From Cypionkella sp049896245 (GTDB lineage: Bacteria > Pseudomonadota > Alphaproteobacteria > Rhodobacterales > Rhodobacteraceae), in the NCBI RefSeq assembly GCF_049896245.1, contig NZ_JAFCTX010000024.1:1-64000 (forward strand): a stretch of DNA of 64,000 nt, written 5' to 3'. The number at the start of each line of letters is the position of its first letter. Within the stretch, counting starts at the first letter, position 1. Positions 33,235 to 42,127 of the stretch are shown piece by piece. The notes under the pieces are model-generated. The model was given only the letters and a program-made list of their open reading frames with translations, was not told the origin of the DNA and searched no databases. The translations under genes and the position numbers were made by a program.

Positions 33235-34509
33235 TCAGCGCGGTTTGCCGCCGATCCATGTCGCGCGGATGGCGCGGTCATCGCCCAGCATGATGGTGGG
33301 GAAGATCACTTGCCAGATGTCGGCGGCGCGGCGGGTGGCTTGTGCGATGGCGGGGGTGGATTGCAGGTTTAGGATGGTCAGGTCAGCCTCCATGCCCGGC
33401 GCGATATTGCCGATCTGGTGTTCGGCATGCAGGGCGCGGGCCGAGCCTACGGTGGCAAGCCACCACAACTGACTTGGGTGCAGCGCCTCACCGCGCAGCT
33501 GCGCGACCTCATAGGCGGCGGCCATGGTGCGCAGCATGGAGAAACTTGAGCCGCCACCGGTGTCGGTGGCGAGGCCGACGCGCAGGTGCTTCGCAAGGCT
33601 CATGTCGAACAGGCCGGAACCAATGAAGGTGTTCGAGGTCGGGCAGTGGACAAGCGAGGCTCCGGCTTCGATCAGGCGGTCTTTCTCGCGTTGCGTCAGG
33701 TGGATGGCGTGGCCGTAGACGGCACCGCTCCGCAACAGACCTTGGGTCTCATAGGTGTCGAGGTAGTCGCGGGACTGTGGGAACAGCTCTTTCACCCAGG
33801 CAATCTCATCCACTTGCTCAGACAGGTGGGTTTGCATCAGGCAGCTGGGGTATTCGCGCCAAAGCTGGCCCATGGCGGCCAGTTGTTCGGGGGTGGAGGT
33901 GGGCGAGAAGCGCGGGGTTATGACGTAGGACAGACGATTGACCCCATGCCACTTTTGCAGCAGGCGTTTGCTGTCGTCATAGGCTGATTGCACGGTGTCG
34001 CGCAGACCTTCAGGCGCATTGCGGTCCATGCAGGTTTTGCCAGCGAAAGCGCGCAGACCGCGCGCTTGGGCGGCGGTGAAGAAAGCATCGACGCTTTCGG
34101 GGTGGATGGTGGCGTAGGTGCACATCGAGGTGGTGCCGTGCGCCAGCGCCAGATCAAGGTAGCGGCCCGCGACCTCATCGGCATAGGCGCGGTCGGCAAA
34201 GCGCATTTCCTCGGGGAAGGTGTAGCTGTTCAGCCAGTCGATCAGGCGTTTGCCCCAAGAGGCGACGATTGCGGTTTGCGGATAATGCACATGCGCGTCG
34301 ATGAAGCCTGCCGAGATCAGGCATTGGCCGTAATCGGTGATCTTGGCCTGTGGATAGGTCGCGCGGATGTGGTCGGCGGGGCCGAGGGCTGCAATTTTGC
34401 CGTTTTCGATGGCGACCGCGCCGTGGGTCTCGTGCCGCGCGGCATCCGGACCGAGGGCGAAAGGATCACCTGCGAAAGACAACACTTGCCCCAGAAGAAT
34501 GTCGGTCAT
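33235..34509 (-). CDS. guaD: Guanine deaminase
   Basis: This 424-residue metal-dependent amidohydrolase converts guanine to xanthine and ammonia in purine salvage or catabolism. Metal ligands are seen in FIDAHVHYPQTAIVASWG, QTHLSEQVDE, YGHAIHLTQREKD and GLATDTGGGSSFSMLRTM. The guanine-specific CPTSNTFIGSGLF segment is present. Length matches the GuaD family. It is divergent from mgtE with about 120 bp between. No xanthine dehydrogenase gene is adjacent; the molybdenum hydroxylase at 53-57 kb is a different subfamily. Confidence 0.93.
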   Translation of the reverse strand: MTDILLGQVLSFAGDPFALGPDAARHETHGAVAIENGKIAALGPADHIRATYPQAKITDYGQCLISAGFIDAHVHYPQTAIVASWGKRLIDWLNSYTFPEEMRFADRAYADEVAGRYLDLALAHGTTSMCTYATIHPESVDAFFTAAQARGLRAFAGKTCMDRNAPEGLRDTVQSAYDDSKRLLQKWHGVNRLSYVITPRFSPTSTPEQLAAMGQLWREYPSCLMQTHLSEQVDEIAWVKELFPQSRDYLDTYETQGLLRSGAVYGHAIHLTQREKDRLIEAGASLVHCPTSNTFIGSGLFDMSLAKHLRVGLATDTGGGSSFSMLRTMAAAYEVAQLRGEALHPSQLWWLATVGSARALHAEHQIGNIAPGMEADLTILNLQSTPAIAQATRRAADIWQVIFPTIMLGDDRAIRATWIGGKPR

Positions 34510-34628
34510 TGCATACTCCGCTTGCCAAACCCGGTTATGGTATAGGCTTATGGCGTTTAGGTAAATTTCTGCATGCCCTCTGTTTCATTGAAACAGCTTT
34601 CTGTAAGCAAGCGGCAAAGGAGTGCGTC

Positions 34629-35999
34629 ATGGCGGAAGATCTGGCACTGATGGACGAAGATGAGGTCCACGCCGACCGGGTGGAAGCGATCCTTGATGCG
34701 GTTGAGGCAAAGGATGCTGCCCGCGTCACCGAATTGCTGGAGCCGTTGCACGCCGCCGACATCGCCGACTTGCTGGAGCAGATCGGTGGGGCGGACCGCC
34801 GTGCCCTGCTGGCTTTGTGGTCGGGTGAGATTGACGGCGAGATTCTGTCCGAGATCGACGAATCGATTCGCGAGGAGGTGATCGAATCGCTTCCCGCTTC
34901 GGTGGTGGCCGAGGCGATGCGCGAGCTCGATACCGATGATGTGGTCGATATTCTGGAAGACCTCGATCTGCCGCAGCAGGGCTTGATCCTTGATGCTTTG
35001 GAGGATGCCGACCGGGTTGCGGTGCAGCAGGCGATGGGCTTCCCTGAGGAATCCGCAGGCCGCCTGATGCAGCGCGAAGTGGTGGTGGCGCCTGAGCATT
35101 GGACGGTGGGCGAGGCGATTGATTATCTGCGTGAGACGCCGCATCTGCCGGATCAGTTCTACCATGTTATTTTGACAGATCCCCGCATGAAACCAACGGG
35201 CTATGTGACTTTGGGGCGATTGTTGTCTAGCAGGCGCGAGGTGCGGTTGAAGGATATTCTGGAGGATAGTTTCCGCACGGTTCCGGCGACGGAATCCGAG
35301 GCCGATGTGGCCTATATGTTCAACCAGTATCACCTGATTTCCACCCCAGTGGTCGATGCCACCGGGCGCTTGGTGGGGGTGATCACCATTGATGATGCGA
35401 TGAACGTGCTGGACGAGGAACACGAGCAGGACATGCTGCGTCTGGCCGGGGTGGGCGACGATTCGAGCCTGTCGGATGGGGTTTGGGCCACGGCGAAACA
35501 GCGGTTGCCGTGGCTGGTGGTGAACCTGTTTACCGCGTCGATTTCGGCGTTTGTGATCTCGCGGTTCGAGAGCACGATTGCCAGTTTGGTGACGTTGGCT
35601 GCGTTGATGCCGATTGTGGCCTCGACCGGTGGGATCGCCGGGACGCAATCTTTGGCGGTGGCGGTGCGGGCGCTGGCGACGCGCTCGCTGACCTCGGCCA
35701 ACGCCAAGCGGGTGGTTTTGCGGGAATTGGTCGGCGGACTTTTGAACGGCTTGGCTTTAGCCTGCCTGCTGGGGCTGGCGGGGACTTTGATCTTTGGCGA
35801 TTGGAAGCTGGGGCTGGTGTTGGGGGCGGCGATGATCACCAATCAACTGGTGGCGGCGATGGGCGGGGTGTTGGTGCCGCTTGGCCTGCACCGCTTGGAT
35901 CTGGACCCGGCGCTGGCTTCGGGAACGTTCGTGACGACGTTGACCGATGTGCTGGGCTATCTGGCGTTTCTGGGGCTGGCGACGATGGTGCTGCTGTGA
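34629..35999 (+). CDS. mgtE: Magnesium transporter MgtE
   Basis: This is a 456-residue Mg2+ channel/transporter. The N-terminal cytoplasmic domain (to about 140, with LEPLHAADIADLLEQIG and LDTDDVVDILEDLD repeats) is followed by two CBS domains (GYVTLGRLLSSRREVRLKDI and HLISTPVVDATGRLVGVITIDDA). Five C-terminal membrane helices start at PWLVVNLFTASISAFVIS, including the conserved ASTGGIAGTQSLAVAVRALA. The ATG at 34629 has AAAGGAG upstream. Its stop overlaps the next gene's start by one base. Confidence 0.95.
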   Translation: MAEDLALMDEDEVHADRVEAILDAVEAKDAARVTELLEPLHAADIADLLEQIGGADRRALLALWSGEIDGEILSEIDESIREEVIESLPASVVAEAMRELDTDDVVDILEDLDLPQQGLILDALEDADRVAVQQAMGFPEESAGRLMQREVVVAPEHWTVGEAIDYLRETPHLPDQFYHVILTDPRMKPTGYVTLGRLLSSRREVRLKDILEDSFRTVPATESEADVAYMFNQYHLISTPVVDATGRLVGVITIDDAMNVLDEEHEQDMLRLAGVGDDSSLSDGVWATAKQRLPWLVVNLFTASISAFVISRFESTIASLVTLAALMPIVASTGGIAGTQSLAVAVRALATRSLTSANAKRVVLRELVGGLLNGLALACLLGLAGTLIFGDWKLGLVLGAAMITNQLVAAMGGVLVPLGLHRLDLDPALASGTFVTTLTDVLGYLAFLGLATMVLL

Positions 36000-36535
36000 T
36001 GGATAAGGTGGCGGCTCGGAAGGCGGCGTTTGCGGCGCGGAAATTGGCGTTTGCAGCGGGGCAGGGGCAGGCGGCGGAGTTATTGGCCGATATGCTGGCG
36101 GAACATCGCGGGCGGGCTTTGGCGGGATATATGGCGATGCGGACCGAGGCGGACCCGATGGCTGCGATGTTGGCGCATCAGGGGCCGGTCTGCGTGCCGG
36201 TGATTGTGGCGCAAGGTGAGGCGTTGCGGTTTCGCGAATGGTCGCCCGGCTGCGCGATGGAAATGGGCGCGTTTGGGGCGTTCATCCCGAGTGAAGGCGC
36301 TTGGATTGAGCCAGAGGTGCTTATCGTGCCTTTGGTCGGGTTTGACGCGCGCGGGTTCCGACTGGGCTACGGCGGTGGATTTTATGACCGGACCTTGCAG
36401 GGATTGCGTTTGAAGCGGCCGACTTTGGCGGTGGGGTTTGGCTTTGCGGCACAGGAATTGGATCAGGTGCCGATTGATGAATTCGATCAGCGCTTGGATC
36501 TGATGGTGACGGAAGTGGGTGTGCGGCGGTTTTAG
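35999..36535 (+). CDS. 5-formyltetrahydrofolate cyclo-ligase
   Basis: This 178-residue enzyme uses ATP to convert 5-formyl-THF to 5,10-methenyl-THF, feeding one-carbon metabolism. The protein starts MDKVAARKAAFAARKLAFAA. Diagnostic segments are IEPEVLIVPLVGFDARGFRLGYGGGFYDRTL and AVGFGFAAQELDQVPIDEFDQRLDLMVTEVG. It begins one base before the end of mgtE, so the two are coupled. It ends 13 bp before the G/C homopolymer block, which leaves its 3' flank uncertain. Confidence 0.92.
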   Translation: MDKVAARKAAFAARKLAFAAGQGQAAELLADMLAEHRGRALAGYMAMRTEADPMAAMLAHQGPVCVPVIVAQGEALRFREWSPGCAMEMGAFGAFIPSEGAWIEPEVLIVPLVGFDARGFRLGYGGGFYDRTLQGLRLKRPTLAVGFGFAAQELDQVPIDEFDQRLDLMVTEVGVRRF

Positions 36536-36547
36536 CTGCGCTTGGGG

Positions 36548-36637
<90 letters not shown>

Positions 36638-36703
36638 GTGGAGTATTTTTGCCAATGTGAAAGCAAATTTTAATCAAATTGATCGGGTTTTTGAATCAGC
36701 GAA

Positions 36704-36730
36704 GCCCTGATCGCGGATGGCGATCAGGGC
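36704..36730 (-). terminator. Terminator of the tad operon's last gene
   Basis: Perfect 10-bp stem GCCCTGATCG/CGATCAGGGC with a seven-base loop lies 32 bp after the stop of the leftward AAA ATPase gene. A T-rich stretch is not immediate, but the stem is strong. Confidence 0.75.
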
Positions 36731-36762
36731 AGTTGATTTGAGGATTCGATCTGTCTGATCGG

Positions 36763-38088
36763 TTATTTCGCAATCGTCTCTTGGCGCACGAACATGTTGT
36801 CCCAGGCGCGGTCCATCAGCTCGGGGCTCATCTGGTAGGCGATGCCTTCGAAGTCGCAGACCGCGATCATCTGGTCGATCAGGAAGGTTGGCTGGTAGTT
36901 CGCGAAGTTGTTGGCGATGGTCGGGTATTTGCTTTTCAGCATGTAGATCAGCGTCGCCTCATCCAGCGGGACTTTCTTTTTCTTGGCGACCATGGCGAAG
37001 ATTTTCAGGAACATTTCTTGGTTGGGGCCGTCAATCTTGATCTTGAAGAAGATCCGGCGCAGGGCCGCGCCGTCAAAAATCTCATTCGGGTGGAAGTTGG
37101 TCGAGAAGATCACCAGAGTGTCAAACGGGACGGTGAATTTCTCGCCTGACTGTAACGCCAAGATATCTCGGGATTCTTCCAGTGGCACGATCCAGCGGTT
37201 GACCAGTTTTTGCGGCGGTTCGGCTTGGCGACCAAGGTCGTCGACGATGAAAATGCCGCCCGAGGCTTTCAGCTGCAAGGGGGCTTGATAGGTGCGGGCG
37301 GTCGGGTTGTATTTCAGATCGAGCATGTCGAGGGTCAACTCACCCCCGGTGATCACCGAGGGGCGTTCGCAATAGACGTAGCGGTTGTCATAGCGGTTGC
37401 CGGTGCGGCGCAGGGCGTTGGGATCGTCAATAGATTCCTCGGCGGAGGAGTGCACGATTGGATCGAAAACGGTGATCACCTGACCGGAATATTCGATCGC
37501 CCGCGGGATGTAGATCTTGTCGCCCAAAGCGGCGCGGATGCCGTTGGAGATCGAGGATTTACCGTTTCCGGGCGGGCCATACATCAGGATCGAGCGGCCT
37601 GAGGTCACGGCGGGGCCGAGGTTGGAGATCAGATCGGGCGGCAGGATCAGATGGCCCATGCCCTTCATCAACTCGGGGCGGGTGAGTTTAATGTCGCGCA
37701 CCGATTGGCGCTTCATCTGGGCGGAATAGGCCGCGAGCGGCAGGGGGAGTGCGCCGTAATATTCGGATTGCGACAGCGCATCCAAAGCGCGGGCTTTGCC
37801 GGCGTCGGTCAGCTGGTAGCCCATCTCATTGCTGGTCGAGGTGGCGTTCAGGGTGCCTTTGGCTTCCAAAAGGCGTTGCTGCCGGGCGGCGTCGACCAGT
37901 TCTTGGGTCAGGACGACGGGAAGGCAGATCGCGCGGGAGAGGTCTGATACCATGTCGAGGTTCATCCGAAACATGGTTTTCAACAGGATGTCGCGCATCA
38001 TCACCGAACTTAGGCCGGTTTCGGCCAAGGACTTTGGTTGCGGCGGGGCTTGCACGCCCATCGGCACTTGCATGTTCATCGGCGGCAC
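36763..38088 (-). CDS. AAA-type ATPase linked to the tad pilus locus
   Basis: This is a 441-residue ATPase. The N-terminus (MPPMNMQVPMGVQAPPQPK) is Pro/Met-rich and the middle region binds ATP: Walker A SILMYGPPGNGKSSIS, Walker B GGIFIVDDLGRQAEPP, sensor-type TLVIFSTNFHPNEIFDGAALRRIFF. No membrane segment is present. It is not one of the core Tad proteins (CpaF is the assembly ATPase), but it follows the prepilin peptidase gene in the same direction after a 54-bp gap. The role is unknown; remodelling or regulation of pilus assembly is an inference from position. Confidence 0.8.
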   Translation of the reverse strand: MPPMNMQVPMGVQAPPQPKSLAETGLSSVMMRDILLKTMFRMNLDMVSDLSRAICLPVVLTQELVDAARQQRLLEAKGTLNATSTSNEMGYQLTDAGKARALDALSQSEYYGALPLPLAAYSAQMKRQSVRDIKLTRPELMKGMGHLILPPDLISNLGPAVTSGRSILMYGPPGNGKSSISNGIRAALGDKIYIPRAIEYSGQVITVFDPIVHSSAEESIDDPNALRRTGNRYDNRYVYCERPSVITGGELTLDMLDLKYNPTARTYQAPLQLKASGGIFIVDDLGRQAEPPQKLVNRWIVPLEESRDILALQSGEKFTVPFDTLVIFSTNFHPNEIFDGAALRRIFFKIKIDGPNQEMFLKIFAMVAKKKKVPLDEATLIYMLKSKYPTIANNFANYQPTFLIDQMIAVCDFEGIAYQMSPELMDRAWDNMFVRQETIAK

Positions 38089-38142
38089 CTTTGCATCGGT
38101 TGGGCGATTGTTGCACCCATTGGTTCAATGCCAAGGATTGAC

Positions 38143-38634
38143 CTAGAAAAGCGGCAAGAGTGCGGCCAAAAGATAGAAGATCAGTGTTCCTGACAGCGCC
38201 AGACCCATCGGGAAGTCTTTATGGGTCCAGCTTTGCCAATCTTGCGTCGCGGCGCGAAACGGTGGGATCAGACGGGCAAGGCGGTGGGCGGCAAAGGCCC
38301 CGAGCAGGCAGGCGGCGTAGAGGCCCAGCACGAAGCGGATGTCGGCATGGATGAAGATCGGGGCCATGGCGGCTGCGAATTTCGCATCACCTGCACCCAC
38401 TGCTCCGCCTGCGTTCAGGATAAAGCCCGCGACCAGCACACAAGCGGCCAAGGCCCAGCCCCAGAGCCAGAGTTTTAACGGCACCAGGATCAGGCCCAGC
38501 ACCAGCCAGAGGATCAGCAGCGCCAATCCGGCTTTGTTGGGGATTTTCATGAATTTCATATCGCTCCACGACACCCAAATGACTACGGCGAAGCAGAACG
38601 GCAGGAAGATCAGGGCGGTGTAGGGAGAGATCAT
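38143..38634 (-). CDS. cpaA: Prepilin peptidase CpaA/TadV
   Basis: This is a 163-residue inner-membrane aspartyl protease that cleaves Flp prepilins. It is the short single-domain TadV form with about five helices. The first catalytic Asp is in VIWVSWSDMKFMKIPN and the second in the GxGD motif (GGAVGAGDAKFAAAMAP). Its substrates are presumably the Flp proteins at 48-49.7 kb, which have Gly-Ala cleavage sites. It begins one base before the tadD-like gene ends, consistent with one operon. Confidence 0.92.
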   Translation of the reverse strand: MISPYTALIFLPFCFAVVIWVSWSDMKFMKIPNKAGLALLILWLVLGLILVPLKLWLWGWALAACVLVAGFILNAGGAVGAGDAKFAAAMAPIFIHADIRFVLGLYAACLLGAFAAHRLARLIPPFRAATQDWQSWTHKDFPMGLALSGTLIFYLLAALLPLF

Positions 38635-38635
38635 A

Positions 38636-39481
38636 TCAGGTGCTCAGCGCTTTGAGACTGCGCTCGGCGGCCTCGAAATAGGTTGGGGAGGTGTCTACGG
38701 CTTGTTGCAAAAGTTCGCGACCTACCGAGGTGTCGCCTTGCTTCACCGCAGCGAGGCCGAGGGTGTAGTAAAGCTGGGCGCGCTCGGTCTGGGTCATCTC
38801 GATCACCGGCATGTCATATTTGCGCTGACCGGCGCGGGCGAGGATCAGGTTGTTCTTGGCGGTGAACAGGCTGGGATCGTAGGTAAGGGCTTCGAGGAAC
38901 AGCTTCTCGGCCCCGGCATTGTCGCCGCGCGTCAGCTTAGAGAAGCCCCAGTTGTTGTAGACGCCCGAGGGTTTGTTGGTGAGGCCCGCGGCGATGTCGT
39001 AAAAGCTGTCGGCTTTCTTCCAGTTTTTCTGGCTGTCGGCGACCATGGCTTCAAGCCGATAGCGCTCAAAGGTCTCAAAAGTCGGCGGGATGGTGTTCAG
39101 GGTGGCGGCGGTGGCGGCCCAGTCCGAGGTGCGCATTTGCGCGTCAGCCAGACCGACACGATCATCATTGGTGCCTTCGGGAGAGGCAACAATCGCGGTG
39201 TAGACGGAAATCGCCTGCGCGGGTTTGTTGGCGCGGATCAGCGATTTGGCCAAACCGCGTTTAAGATCAATGCGGTCGGGGTTTTCGGCGCTGGTTTTCT
39301 GAAAATAGGCGACGGCCTCATCCGGGTCGCCCACCGTCAGCATGATGTCGCTGAGGTTGCTCTCATCGACCACATTCACCGATTTCAGCGCGCGTTTCGA
39401 GGCGGCGTCTCGGGTGCCTTGGCAGCCCGCCAAAGCAGTGGCGCCAATCAGGCACAGCGTAAGCAACACAGGTTGGCGCAT
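38636..39481 (-). CDS. tadD: TadD-like TPR lipoprotein 1
   Basis: This 281-residue lipoprotein has a signal MRQPVLLTLCLIGATALAGC and a lipobox Cys, followed by at least four TPR-like helical repeats (for example AVAYFQKTSAENPDRIDLKRGL, YNNWGFSKLTRGDNAGAEKLFLEAL and YYTLGLAAVKQGDTSVGRELL). TadD is needed for secretin assembly or stability in Tad systems. It is followed one base later by cpaA and preceded by a second TPR lipoprotein gene. Confidence 0.88.
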   Translation of the reverse strand: MRQPVLLTLCLIGATALAGCQGTRDAASKRALKSVNVVDESNLSDIMLTVGDPDEAVAYFQKTSAENPDRIDLKRGLAKSLIRANKPAQAISVYTAIVASPEGTNDDRVGLADAQMRTSDWAATAATLNTIPPTFETFERYRLEAMVADSQKNWKKADSFYDIAAGLTNKPSGVYNNWGFSKLTRGDNAGAEKLFLEALTYDPSLFTAKNNLILARAGQRKYDMPVIEMTQTERAQLYYTLGLAAVKQGDTSVGRELLQQAVDTSPTYFEAAERSLKALST

Positions 39482-39525
39482 TTTGCGTCCTTTTTGGTCT
39501 ACTGCTCGGTCTTCAACGATGCGGG

Positions 39526-39555
39526 CTTCAAATTCTGGGTCTTCAAGTTCTGGGT
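39526..39555. repeat. Two 15-bp direct repeats between the TPR genes
   Basis: CTTCAAATTCTGGGT and CTTCAAGTTCTGGGT occur back to back, with the start of a third unit (CTTCAAAG) running into the stop region of the upstream TPR gene. They occupy the short gap upstream of the first tadD-like gene. They look like replication-slippage repeats; no role is evident. Confidence 0.7.
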
Positions 39556-39557
39556 CT

Positions 39558-40127
39558 TCAAAGTTGCGACAGCAAGACGTAAGAGCCTTGGCCGCGTCGC
39601 ACCAGTTTCATCACGGGTTTTTCGTCCTGAACCGGATCATATACAGAGGCTTCGCTGCGCGCTATCGCGAGCTTTAGATTTTCGCGAATGGAGTCCGATT
39701 GGCCACTGTCCAAGGCAAAAGCTTGCTGAAACACCCGGCGGGCTTCGCCGGATTTGCCTTGCTCCATCAGCACGCAGCCGAGGTTGTTCAGGGCGGGGAC
39801 GTTGCGCTCATCGGCTTCAATGGCGCGGCGCAGCACTTGTTCGGCTTGGCCCAAGCGGCCCATTTTCAGATCGGCAGAACCGATGGCCGAGAGCACATCG
39901 GCGTTCATCCCCTGCTCGGCTGCGGCACGCAGATAGGCTTTCATCGCCAGTTCATACTCGCCCGCTTCCATCAGGCGGTGGCCGACCAGCAGGCCATCAA
40001 CGCCCTGTTCGCGGCCATCGACACCGTAAGGCACGTTGCGGGGTTTGCCGGATGCGGACAGGCCGCCCGTGTGCTGACAGGCGGCCAAAGGGATGCAGAT
40101 CAGGAAGGCAATCACCGCGCGCGTCAC
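39558..40127 (-). CDS. TadD-like TPR lipoprotein 2
   Basis: This 189-residue lipoprotein starts MTRAVIAFLICIPLAAC with a lipobox. It carries about three TPR repeats (GHRLMEAGEYELAMKAYLRAA, LSAIGSADLKMGRLGQAEQVL and LNNLGCVLMEQGKSGEARRVF). It is a shorter paralogue of the next gene; two tandem TPR lipoproteins are common in rhodobacterial tad loci. The C-terminal tail RRGQGSYVLLSQL is extended beyond the repeats. It probably acts at the outer membrane with the CpaC secretin. Confidence 0.85.
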   Translation of the reverse strand: MTRAVIAFLICIPLAACQHTGGLSASGKPRNVPYGVDGREQGVDGLLVGHRLMEAGEYELAMKAYLRAAAEQGMNADVLSAIGSADLKMGRLGQAEQVLRRAIEADERNVPALNNLGCVLMEQGKSGEARRVFQQAFALDSGQSDSIRENLKLAIARSEASVYDPVQDEKPVMKLVRRGQGSYVLLSQL

Positions 40128-40162
40128 TCTGGCCCCATATGCTTGGGCCTAGCGCCCGTGGT

Positions 40163-41146
40163 TCAGCCGCCACCGAGGGTTTTCGAGATCCCGTAAACCG
40201 ATGGTCCGATCAAGATAATCAATAGCGGGGGCAGCGTGAACAGCATAGTGCCGAGGGTGAGTTTTGTCGGCAATTTGTTGGCCAATTCTTCCGCCCGCAT
40301 GATGCGTTTGTCGCGCATCTCGGCAGAATACACCCGCAGGGCGTCTGACATCGAGGTGCCGAAGGTCGCCGATTGTACGAGGGTGGTGCAGAACGAGGAG
40401 ATATCGGCGATGCCGACGCGTTCGGACATGTCTTTCAGCACCTTGACGCGCTCTTTGCCGGCCTTGACCTCTTGTGCCACGGTTTCAAATTCTTCTGCCA
40501 AGGCAGGGCAAGAGTTGCGGCTTTCTTTGGCGATGCGGTTAATGGATTGATCCAGCGACTGGCCCGCCTCGACACAGACCAGCATCAAATCGAGTGCATC
40601 GGGGAAGCCCGAGACGATTTCGGATTGGCGCTTTTGCACCCGGCTGTTGACCCAATACATCGGGAAGTAATAGCCCAAACCGCCCGGCAACAGGGTAGAG
40701 ATGATCATGACTTGGGTGGACACCTCGGCCCCGTCATTGCCGGTGAAGGTATAGAGCATCCCCAAACCCAGCAGACCGACGCCCAAGGCGAGTTGCGCGA
40801 AGTGAAAGGTGCGGACGGCGTTTTTCTGTTTGTAGCCCGCGCGCACCATTTTGAGGCGCGAGGCGGTCATGGTCTGCTCGTCTTGCGGTTCCAGGAACGA
40901 GGCGAATTTCTCTAGCCTGTCGGCTTTTTCGCTGTGGCGCAGGTTGGCACTTTTCTTGCCGGCACTGGCGTTTTCGATGTCTTTGCGCAGGGCCTTCAGT
41001 TTATCGAACGGCTCGGGCTTTTTTTGCAAAAGCATCGGCAGCACGGCGACGATCAGCGTCAGACCCAGCAGGCCAAGCGCCAGCAACGGCCCCAGAGGAC
41101 CGAAGTTGTCAGTCAGTTGCGTGTTGATATTGTTTAGGAAATCCAT
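40163..41146 (-). CDS. tadC: Tad pilus inner-membrane platform protein TadC
   Basis: This is a 327-residue type II secretion F family protein. It has an N-terminal membrane helix (LLALGLLGLTLIVAVLPMLL), a cytoplasmic T2SSF domain (SGFPDALDLMLVCVEAGQSLDQSINRIAKES, then LVQSATFGTSMSDALRVYSAEMRDKR) and two C-terminal helices (LTLGTMLFTLPPLLIILIGPSVYG). With TadB it forms the membrane platform for Flp pilus extrusion. Five bases separate it from tadB. Confidence 0.93.
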   Translation of the reverse strand: MDFLNNINTQLTDNFGPLGPLLALGLLGLTLIVAVLPMLLQKKPEPFDKLKALRKDIENASAGKKSANLRHSEKADRLEKFASFLEPQDEQTMTASRLKMVRAGYKQKNAVRTFHFAQLALGVGLLGLGMLYTFTGNDGAEVSTQVMIISTLLPGGLGYYFPMYWVNSRVQKRQSEIVSGFPDALDLMLVCVEAGQSLDQSINRIAKESRNSCPALAEEFETVAQEVKAGKERVKVLKDMSERVGIADISSFCTTLVQSATFGTSMSDALRVYSAEMRDKRIMRAEELANKLPTKLTLGTMLFTLPPLLIILIGPSVYGISKTLGGG

Positions 41147-41151
41147 GACGC

Positions 41152-42120
41152 TTAGACCTTAATGTTGACCATGATACGCATGAAGATGATGTTGATGACA
41201 AGGAACACCGCGACGGCAAGGCAGGCCGGAATGAACACCGCCGATTTCGCGACATCATCGTAGTAGTCCGGTTTGATGATGTTGATCATCACGATCGCGC
41301 CGATTGGGAACATCGACAGGAACATGCCCGACCATTTCGCCTCACCGGTGATCGCCTTGACGCGGCGGAACAGTTTGAAGCGGGCGCGGATGACTTTCGA
41401 TAGACCTTCGAGGATTTCGGCGAGGTTGCCGCCCGAGGTTTGCTGGATGGTGACGGCGACGGCGAGAAAGCGCAAATCCTGACTGTCCATCCGCTCGGCA
41501 AAGGCTTTCAGGCTGTCGGCGACGTTGCGACCGTAGGCGGCTTCGTCCGAGATCATGCCGAATTCGGTGCCCAACGGATCGGGGACTTCCTTTGCGACGA
41601 TGCCAATGGCGGAGGCAAACGGGTGGCCGACGCGCAAAGACCGCACCATAAGTTCCACTGCATCGGGCAGTTGTTCATCCATCAATGAGGTGCGCTTTTT
41701 GGCTTTGCCGTTGACCCAGAAATACACGCCGCCTACGCCCATGCCGACGGCGACCACCACGCGGATCGGCAAAGCGACCTGTGTGCCAAATGTCAGACCG
41801 GTGAAGGCCACGCCAACCATGCCGATCATGATCATCACCAATTGCTGCGGGCTGAAAGCGATGTTGGCCTTCTGCGCCTTTTTGGCGAGGATCGAATAGA
41901 GCGGGATGCCGCGCGAGTTGACGTGCTGCTCGGTTTCCTTGCGCAGCTGTTCTAGCACCTGTTCGCGGTTGTTGTTTTTCTCCAGCAGGGCAAGACGGCG
42001 GCTCATCCGGTTGTTCAGGCTGATCGACTTGCCGAACACCACCAGATAAAGGCCGTTCACCATCACCACGACGGCAACGAAGATCAAAACATAGATAAGC
42101 GGGGCGGCTGAAATGGTCAT
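41152..42120 (-). CDS. tadB: Tad pilus inner-membrane platform protein TadB
   Basis: This is a 322-residue T2SSF family protein. The start at 42120 (MTISAAPLIYVLIF) has GAGGG upstream and immediately gives the first helix; the frame open to 42249 overlaps cpaF and was rejected. The conserved segment LPDAVELMVRSLRVGHPFASAIGIVAKEV is followed by QQTSGGNLAEILEGLSKVIRARF. Two helices close the protein. It is partner to TadC and lies seven bases downstream of cpaF. Confidence 0.92.
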   Translation of the reverse strand: MTISAAPLIYVLIFVAVVVMVNGLYLVVFGKSISLNNRMSRRLALLEKNNNREQVLEQLRKETEQHVNSRGIPLYSILAKKAQKANIAFSPQQLVMIMIGMVGVAFTGLTFGTQVALPIRVVVAVGMGVGGVYFWVNGKAKKRTSLMDEQLPDAVELMVRSLRVGHPFASAIGIVAKEVPDPLGTEFGMISDEAAYGRNVADSLKAFAERMDSQDLRFLAVAVTIQQTSGGNLAEILEGLSKVIRARFKLFRRVKAITGEAKWSGMFLSMFPIGAIVMINIIKPDYYDDVAKSAVFIPACLAVAVFLVINIIFMRIMVNIKV

Positions 42121-42127
42121 GATACCC

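Noticed and set aside
39526..39555. CRISPR-like repeat
   Set aside because: Only two adjacent 15-bp units with no spacers; it is simple slippage repetition.
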